NCBI GenBank assembly: GCA_017990155.1
Contig: JAGNOM010000101.1
Span: forward strand, 1-8,710
Length of the DNA stretch: 8,710 nucleotides
Direction of reading: 5' to 3'
DNA from: Propionivibrio sp.
GTDB taxonomy: Bacteria > Pseudomonadota > Gammaproteobacteria > Burkholderiales > Rhodocyclaceae
Shown here: piece after piece, positions 4,656 through 8,710 of the stretch
Numbering within the stretch: position 1 is the stretch's first letter
Layout: each line of letters opens with the position of its first letter
The notes under the pieces: generated by a model
What the model saw: the letters and a program-made list of their open reading frames with translations, nothing else
What the model was told of the DNA's origin: nothing
The model's database searches: none
Program-made: the position numbers and the translations under genes

Positions 4656-5528
4656 ATGCCGTACCTCATCCTCGTCACCATCCTCTGGGCCTTTTCCTTC
4701 AGCCTCATCGGTCAATACCTCGCCGGCCAGGTCGATAGCGATCTTGCTGTCCTGGTGCGCGTCGCCATCGCTGCGGCGGTGTTCGTTCCCTTCATGCATT
4801 GGCGCGGCCTTCCCGTGCGCCTGCTCGGCGGCTTCTGGCTGGCCGGTGCCTTGCAGTTCGGCATCACCTACCTCTGCCTCTACCGCAGCTTCACCGTATT
4901 GACGGTGCCCGAAGTCCTGCTGTTCACCGTCCTCACACCGATCTACGTCACCCTGCTCGACGACGCGCTGGCCAAGCGTTTCAACCCGTGGGCGCTGGTC
5001 GCCGCGCTGGTCGCCGTCGGCGGCGGCATCATCATCCGTTTCGAGAAGATCGAAGGCGATTACCTGATCGGCTTCCTGCTGCTGCAACTGGCGAATGCCA
5101 CGTTCGCCGCCGGCCAGGTGCTCTGCCGCCAACTGCTCGCACGCTACCCGACCGAACAGCCGTTGCATCGCTTCTTCGGCCACTTCTTCCTCGGCGCAAT
5201 GTTGCTCGCGCTGCCTTCCTTCCTCCTCTTTGGCGACCTTGCCAAGATGCCGCATACCGCTGTGCAATGGGGCGTGCTCGTCTGGATGGGCCTCTTCGCC
5301 ACCGCGCTCGGCATGTTCTGGTGGGTCAAGGGCAGCACGCAGGTCGACGCCGGGACGCTGGCGATCATGAACGAACTGCACGTACCGGCCGGTCTGCTCG
5401 TCAACCTCTTGATCTGGAACCGCGACGCCAATCTCCCCAAGCTATTGGCTGGCGGCGCCGTAATCATGGGATCGCTCTGGATCAACCGCCTCGGGCGCCG
5501 GATGGGGCGGCGCCTGGCTGCCAGCTAA
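4656..5528 (+). CDS. EamA-family (DMT superfamily) membrane transporter
   Basis: The 290-residue product fits the 10-helix drug/metabolite transporter fold. Two EamA repeats are visible: repeat 1 (about 1-130) opening LILVTILWAFSFSLIGQYLAG and ending GGGIIIRFEKIEG, and repeat 2 (about 134-280) from YLIGFLLLQLANATFAAGQV to LAGGAVIMGSLWINRL. Repeat 1 carries the typical LTVPEVLLFTVLTPIYVTLLDD helix pair. The C-terminus is basic (GRRMGRRLAAS), consistent with a cytoplasmic tail. Members export amino acids, drugs or small metabolites, or import them; substrate cannot be told here. The start has a modest GGAA at 4647-4650. It stands alone between hairpins, so it is likely a single-gene unit. A 256-codon antisense frame is a shadow. 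Confidence 0.9.
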   Translation: MPYLILVTILWAFSFSLIGQYLAGQVDSDLAVLVRVAIAAAVFVPFMHWRGLPVRLLGGFWLAGALQFGITYLCLYRSFTVLTVPEVLLFTVLTPIYVTLLDDALAKRFNPWALVAALVAVGGGIIIRFEKIEGDYLIGFLLLQLANATFAAGQVLCRQLLARYPTEQPLHRFFGHFFLGAMLLALPSFLLFGDLAKMPHTAVQWGVLVWMGLFATALGMFWWVKGSTQVDAGTLAIMNELHVPAGLLVNLLIWNRDANLPKLLAGGAVIMGSLWINRLGRRMGRRLAAS

Positions 5529-5545
5529 GATCACACCCGCTGCTT

Positions 5546-5571
5546 CCTTGCGCCGGCTTCGGCCGGCAAGG
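5546..5571 (+). terminator. UUCG-capped hairpin after eamA
   Basis: GCCGGC (5552-5557), a TTCG loop, and GCCGGC (5562-5567) form a very stable stem. It is extended by CCTT/AAGG outside a two-base bulge. It starts 18 bases after the eamA stop. The following bases are not T-rich, so termination, if any, would be inefficient or factor-assisted. Confidence 0.5.
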
Positions 5572-5644
5572 TACGATCAGGCATTCGGCATATCGACCGC
5601 CTACGTCTTGATTCGTCCCTCCAACCCTTGCAAGGAAGTCATCA

Positions 5645-5959
5645 ATGATCATCACCAACATCGAAACCGTGCCCGGCAAAACCATCGTCAAGCACCTCGG
5701 CATGGTCAGCGGAAATACTGTGCGATCCAAACACGCCGGCCGCGACATCATGGCCGGTCTGAAGAACATCTTCGGCGGCGAGCTCAAGGGCTACACCGAG
5801 CTGCTGACCGAATCGCGCGAGGAAGCCGTCGCCCGCATGATCAAGCAGGCGGAGGCCATCGGCGCCAACGCGGTGGTCAACGTGCGTTTTTCGACCTCTT
5901 CGGTGGCGGCCGGTGCGGCGGAACTGTTCGCCTACGGCACGGCGCTGGTCGTCGAATAG
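5645..5959 (+). CDS. YbjQ family protein (UPF0145, DUF74), soluble
   Basis: The 104-residue product is full length for YbjQ. It shows the family course: MIITNIETVPGKTI at the start, a central GGELKGYTELL segment, the helix REEAVARMIKQAEAIGANAVVNVRF, and a final strand ELFAYGTALVV. Solved homologues are small oligomeric alpha/beta proteins; the Pfam label 'heavy-metal binding' is putative and no metal motif is evident here (no Cys, a single His). The start is supported by AAGGAAG at 5631-5637. It is the first gene of a three-gene cluster with an anchored paralogue and an M48 peptidase. No signal peptide, so cytoplasmic. Confidence 0.9.
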   Translation: MIITNIETVPGKTIVKHLGMVSGNTVRSKHAGRDIMAGLKNIFGGELKGYTELLTESREEAVARMIKQAEAIGANAVVNVRFSTSSVAAGAAELFAYGTALVVE

Positions 5960-5972
5960 CGGAATCGGCGCC

Positions 5973-6416
5973 ATGTACGATCTGATTCTATTTCTGGTTT
6001 TGCTCGTGCTCGGCTACGTCTTCGGACAGCTCGCCGAGAAGCGCCATTTCCGCTCGATCATCAAGCGCGAGGCAGAACTGCGCGATGTGCTCTGCTTCGC
6101 CGAACGGAACGTTCCCGAGATGGGGCGCATCGACTCCGCGCTGGTCTGCGGCAGCGTGGTGATTTCGATCGATTTCTTCAAGAAGTTCGTCGCCGGCCTG
6201 CGCAATCTGGTGGGCGGCCGCGTCAGCGCCTATGAATCACTGCTCGAACGCGCGCGCCGCGAAGCCATCCTGCGCATGAAGGCCGAGGCTCAAGCGCGCG
6301 GTGCGAAGAGTGTCTGGAACGTGCGCATCGAGACATCGTCGATCACCAAGGACGCGACCCAGGGCGTTGCCGCCGTCGAGGTCATTGCCTTCGGAACGGC
6401 CGTGACACCGCGCTAA
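5973..6416 (+). CDS. Membrane-anchored YbjQ family paralogue
   Basis: The 147-residue product begins with a membrane helix (YDLILFLVLLVLGYVFGQLA, 2-21) followed by a basic stretch EKRHFRSIIKR. The Lys/Arg cluster after the helix suggests the YbjQ domain stays in the cytoplasm with the N-terminus outside (inference). The domain (about 55-147) parallels the upstream protein: CGSVVISIDF for SGNTVRSKHA, AGLRNLVGGRVSAYESLLERARREAI for the GLKNIFGGELKGYTELL region, ARGAKSVWNVRIETSS for AIGANAVVNVRFSTSS, and AFGTAV for AYGTAL. The start at 5973 was preferred over 5913, which would overlap the previous gene and add residues ahead of the membrane helix. It is 13 bases after ybjQ and 6 bases before the peptidase gene. 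Confidence 0.88.
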   Translation: MYDLILFLVLLVLGYVFGQLAEKRHFRSIIKREAELRDVLCFAERNVPEMGRIDSALVCGSVVISIDFFKKFVAGLRNLVGGRVSAYESLLERARREAILRMKAEAQARGAKSVWNVRIETSSITKDATQGVAAVEVIAFGTAVTPR

Positions 6417-6422
6417 CGCATC

Positions 6423-7289
6423 ATGTCGACCTACGAAAATCCGCAGATCCCCGAGGGCATCAACGTCTCGCCGACGCATCCTCTGAAGGACTTCGCGCTG
6501 TTGCTCGGAGGCGTTTCGGCGCTGATCGTCGCCGCCGTGTTGGCCTTGTCGTTCGCTGCCGGCTATCTCGTGCGCTTCGTGCCATTCAAACAGGAACAGG
6601 CGCTGGCGTCGAGCATCGACGCGGACTGGCTGAAGCAATCGCACAGTGCCGACGACAAGCGCCGCGAGCAGTACCTCCAGGCCTTGGGCGAACAGCTGTC
6701 CGCCGCAATGGATTTGCCGGCAGAAATGCATGTCACCGTGCATTACTCGGCCGAAGACACGGTCAATGCGATGGCGACGCTGGGCGGCAACATCGTCGTG
6801 TTTCAGGGGCTGATCGACACGGTCGACAGCGAGAACGCGCTTGCGATGGTGCTGGCGCACGAGATCGCGCACGTCCGCCACCGTCATCCGATCGTCGCGA
6901 TCGGGCGCGGCTTCGCCGTGATGCTCGCGCTCTCGACCCTGTCCGGGCTTGGCGACGGCATGATCCAGCAGTGGGTCGGCAGCATGGGCATGCTGCCGGT
7001 GCTCGCCTTCAGCCGTGAACAGGAAGAAGCAGCCGACGCCGACGCGCTGCAAGCCTTGCTTCGCGTCTATGGCCACGCCGGCGGCGCTGCGACCTTCTTC
7101 GAGCGGGTATCGGAGAAGTCGGCCCTGCCGGAACCGCCCGCGCTGCTCAACACGCATCCGGACACCGATGCGCGCATCGCCCGCATCCGCGATTTCGAAC
7201 AAGCGCAAGCCCGGCCCGATGAACGGGTGTTGAAACCGTTACCGGACTTCATGAAGTCGGGCAAGACCGATGGCGCCGATCCGGACTGA
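6423..7289 (+). CDS. M48 family zinc metallopeptidase, membrane-anchored
   Basis: The 288-residue product has one strong membrane helix (about 25-50), then a peptidase domain. HEIAH at 146-150 supplies the two His ligands and catalytic Glu147; SREQEEAAD (197-205) supplies the third zinc ligand, most likely Glu201; and NTHPDTDARIARI (243-255) is the conserved M48 tail. The order and spacing match M48 (HtpX/Oma1/BepA-like) peptidases, so it should be active. Length suggests no C-terminal TPR domain, unlike BepA. M48 enzymes act in envelope protein quality control; the substrate here is unknown. It follows the anchored YbjQ gene by 6 bases with little Shine-Dalgarno, consistent with translational coupling. 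Confidence 0.92.
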   Translation: MSTYENPQIPEGINVSPTHPLKDFALLLGGVSALIVAAVLALSFAAGYLVRFVPFKQEQALASSIDADWLKQSHSADDKRREQYLQALGEQLSAAMDLPAEMHVTVHYSAEDTVNAMATLGGNIVVFQGLIDTVDSENALAMVLAHEIAHVRHRHPIVAIGRGFAVMLALSTLSGLGDGMIQQWVGSMGMLPVLAFSREQEEAADADALQALLRVYGHAGGAATFFERVSEKSALPEPPALLNTHPDTDARIARIRDFEQAQARPDERVLKPLPDFMKSGKTDGADPD

Positions 7290-7327
7290 CGCTGCGAGAA
7301 TAGAACTCCGCAGGTAACTGGTTTACG

Positions 7328-7333
7328 TATAAA
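7328..7333 (+). promoter_or_regulatory. Candidate -10 box for aroQ
   Basis: TATAAA (5/6) lies 40 bases before the aroQ ATG in an 84-base gap that is more AT-rich than its surroundings. No good -35 is visible at normal spacing, so this is tentative. The gap is consistent with aroQ being transcribed separately from the YbjQ/M48 cluster. Confidence 0.3.
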
Positions 7334-7373
7334 GTTCCGGCGCTACGAATCAAACACTTTGGATGAGACAGGC

Positions 7374-7823
7374 ATGAAGAAGGTCATCGTACTGAACGGC
7401 ATCAACCTCAATATGTTCGGCCAACGCGATCCGGCTCAGTACGGAACGATCACGCTCGCCGAGATCGATTCACGGCTGCAGGCGCTCGGCCTGGAACTCG
7501 GTGTCGAAGTCGAGTGCTTCCAGACGAACTTCGAGGGCGCGATGTGCGAACGCATCCATCAGGCGCACCGCGATGCCGTCGATGCCGTGCTGATCAACGC
7601 CGGCGCGTGGACGCACTACAGCTACGGCATCCGCGACGCGCTGGCGATTCTCAAGGCGCCGATCTTCGAAGTGCACATGTCGAATATCCACGCGCGCGAG
7701 GAATTCCGCCACAAGTCGGTGATCGCCGGTATTGCGCGCGGCCAGATCTGCGGCCTCGGCGTCGACAGCTACCTGCTCGCGCTGCGCGGCGCCGTGTCGG
7801 CACTCGCGGCTGACGAGCGCTAA
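7374..7823 (+). CDS. aroQ: Type II 3-dehydroquinate dehydratase (AroQ family), divergent subgroup
   Basis: The 149-residue product has the length and motifs of type II dehydroquinases, dodecameric enzymes that convert 3-dehydroquinate to 3-dehydroshikimate in the shikimate pathway or quinate breakdown. Key residues are present: flexible-loop Arg18 and catalytic Tyr23 in GQRDPAQYG, Asn75 and His81 in INAGAWTHYS, catalytic His101 in EVHMSNIHARE, and Arg112. Several usually conserved positions differ: NGPNLN is NGINLN, NLLG is NMFG, NHEG is NFEG, and NPGA is NAGA. This points to a subgroup or paralogue rather than a damaged gene. The ATG at 7374 was preferred over an in-frame TTG at 7359, because MKKVIVLNG is the normal beginning. 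GGATGAG at 7361-7367 may be the Shine-Dalgarno. Confidence 0.88.
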   Translation: MKKVIVLNGINLNMFGQRDPAQYGTITLAEIDSRLQALGLELGVEVECFQTNFEGAMCERIHQAHRDAVDAVLINAGAWTHYSYGIRDALAILKAPIFEVHMSNIHAREEFRHKSVIAGIARGQICGLGVDSYLLALRGAVSALAADER

Positions 7824-7838
7824 TTCGCCAAAACGACG

Positions 7839-7860
7839 CGGGAGAGCCGAAGCTCTCCCG
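7839..7860. terminator. Bidirectional hairpin between convergent aroQ and prpE
   Basis: CGGGAGAGC (7839-7847), loop CGAA, and GCTCTCCCG (7852-7860) form a perfect 9-base stem with a stable GNRA-like closing. It lies 15 bases after the aroQ stop and 20 bases after the prpE stop. On the minus strand a short T run (complement of 7830-7833) follows 5 bases later, so it suits prpE slightly better; on the plus side there is no T run. Confidence 0.7.
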
Positions 7861-7880
7861 TGGTCCGTGCAAGCCGCGAA

Positions 7881-8710
7881 TCAGGCGGCCTTGAAACTCA
7901 GCGCCTGCTGCAACTGCTCCAGCGCCGCCGGATCCTCGATCGTCGTCAGATCGCCCGGATCACGCCCTTCGGCCAAGGCCTGAATCGAACGGCGCAAGAG
8001 TTTGCCGGAGCGCGTCTTCGGCAGCATTGTCAGGAAATGCACACGGCTCGGACGCGCGATCGCCCCCAGACTCTCGTCAACCTGCTTGAACACCGCCTTT
8101 TCCAGCGCAATCCGCTTCTCCGGACTGGAGATGCTGGCCGCATCCTTGACCACTGCAAAAGCCATCGGCATCTGCCCTTTCAGCGGATCGGCGACGCCGA
8201 CCACCGCCACCTCGGCGATTCCCGGATGCCCCTGGATCGCCTCCTCGATCTCGCGCGTGCCGAGACGATGCCCGGCGACGTTGATCACGTCGTCGGTCCG
8301 GCCAAGGATGTAGTGGTAACCGTCCTTGTCCTGGATACCCCAGTCGAACGACGAATAGACCTGCGGCTCGCGGAATAACGAGAAGTAGGTCGAGACGAAA
8401 CGCTCGTCGTTACCCCAGACGGTTGAAAGACAACCGGGCGGCAGCGGCGGCACGATGCCGACGATGCCTTTCTCGTCCGGCTCGCACACCGTGCCGTCCT
8501 CGCGGAACACCTTGAGGTTGTAGCCATAAACCGGAAAGCTCGGCGTGCCGTAACGGATTTCGGTCTTCTCGATCCCCGGCATCGCGGCGAGGATCGGCCA
8601 GCCGGTTTCGGTCTGCCAATAGTTGTCGATCACCGGCTTCCCGAGTTCGCGCATGAACCACTCGTGCGTCGGTTGATCAAGCGGCTCACCAGCCAAGAAA
8701 ACGTGCTTCA
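7881..8710 (-). CDS. prpE: Propionyl-CoA synthetase PrpE (AMP-forming), C-terminal part
   Basis: The last 276 codons are present; the gene runs off the right edge with no start in the window (an apparent start near 8696 is a TTG codon inside FLAGEPLD). It belongs to the acetyl/propionyl-CoA synthetase branch of the ANL superfamily. Visible motifs: VIDNYWQTETGWP (adenylate-binding A5), VPPLPPGCLSTVWG, YSSFDWGIQDKDGYHYILGRTDDVINVAGHRLGTREIEE (A7-A8), and PKTRSGK with the acylation-sensitive catalytic lysine encoded at 8001-8003. The PLPPGCLSTVWG and EGRDPGDLTTIEDPA stretches favour PrpE over Acs. It activates propionate with ATP and CoA. The usual prpBCD genes are not in view. Acetate as an additional substrate is possible. 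Confidence 0.9.
   Translation of the reverse strand, partial: KHVFLAGEPLDQPTHEWFMRELGKPVIDNYWQTETGWPILAAMPGIEKTEIRYGTPSFPVYGYNLKVFREDGTVCEPDEKGIVGIVPPLPPGCLSTVWGNDERFVSTYFSLFREPQVYSSFDWGIQDKDGYHYILGRTDDVINVAGHRLGTREIEEAIQGHPGIAEVAVVGVADPLKGQMPMAFAVVKDAASISSPEKRIALEKAVFKQVDESLGAIARPSRVHFLTMLPKTRSGKLLRRSIQALAEGRDPGDLTTIEDPAALEQLQQALSFKAA

Noticed and set aside
4733..4742. Operator-like GATAGCGATC inside eamA
   Set aside because: It matches only half of the gntK operator, lacks the palindrome, and lies within coding sequence.
4611..5381. 256-codon open frame on the minus strand opposite eamA
   Set aside because: Charged low-complexity composition (Glu/Asp/Gln/His) mirrors the hydrophobic codons of eamA; no start signal or motif.
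5645..5959. Heavy-metal-binding function for the first YbjQ protein
   Set aside because: The label is a family-level guess; the protein has no Cys and only one His, so no metal site can be supported from sequence.
6237..7208. 323-codon open frame on the minus strand opposite the M48 gene
   Set aside because: Antisense shadow: the plus strand carries intact HExxH and other M48 motifs in the same bases.

Overview
The window is a GC-rich, tightly packed stretch of bacterial chromosome. Gene content (TRAP transporter, GntR-like LacI regulator, DUF1439 lipoprotein, YbjQ proteins, M48 peptidase, type II dehydroquinase, PrpE-type acyl-CoA synthetase) and codon use suggest a betaproteobacterium, possibly Rhodocyclales or a relative. 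The taxon is an inference from style, not a proven assignment. No rRNA, tRNA, CRISPR, phage or full insertion sequence was seen.

Region 1 (1-2472, minus strand) is a four-gene operon read gntK -> dctQ -> dctM -> dctP. It encodes a gluconokinase followed by the small permease, large permease and (cut by the left edge) substrate-binding subunit of a TRAP transporter. The genes overlap or abut: gntK/dctQ share 8 bases, dctQ/dctM are 2 bases apart, dctM/dctP 46 bases. The likely job is uptake and phosphorylation of gluconate or a related sugar acid.

Region 2 (2473-2851) is the divergent control region and the only long non-coding stretch. It carries a minus-strand sigma70-like promoter for gntK, a perfect 14-bp palindromic LacI-type operator over the -10/start region, and a second 13/14 copy just before the gntK start codon. 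It also carries a 161-bp MITE-like element with perfect 19-bp terminal inverted repeats and a 12-bp direct target duplication. The element landed exactly next to the -35 hexamer and in the leader of the regulator gene gntR (2852-3880, plus strand).

Region 3 (3881-5571, plus) has two separately spaced genes: a YceB/DUF1439-type lipoprotein and a 10-TM EamA/DMT transporter. Hairpins follow each.

Region 4 (5645-7289, plus) is a compact three-gene cluster: a soluble YbjQ protein, a membrane-anchored YbjQ paralogue and a membrane-anchored M48 zinc peptidase, with gaps of 13 and 6 bases. This is the best candidate for a poorly described system.

Region 5 (7374-8710) has a divergent type II 3-dehydroquinate dehydratase on plus and, convergent to it, the C-terminal part of a propionyl-CoA synthetase (PrpE) cut by the right edge. 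A 9-bp-stem hairpin lies between them.
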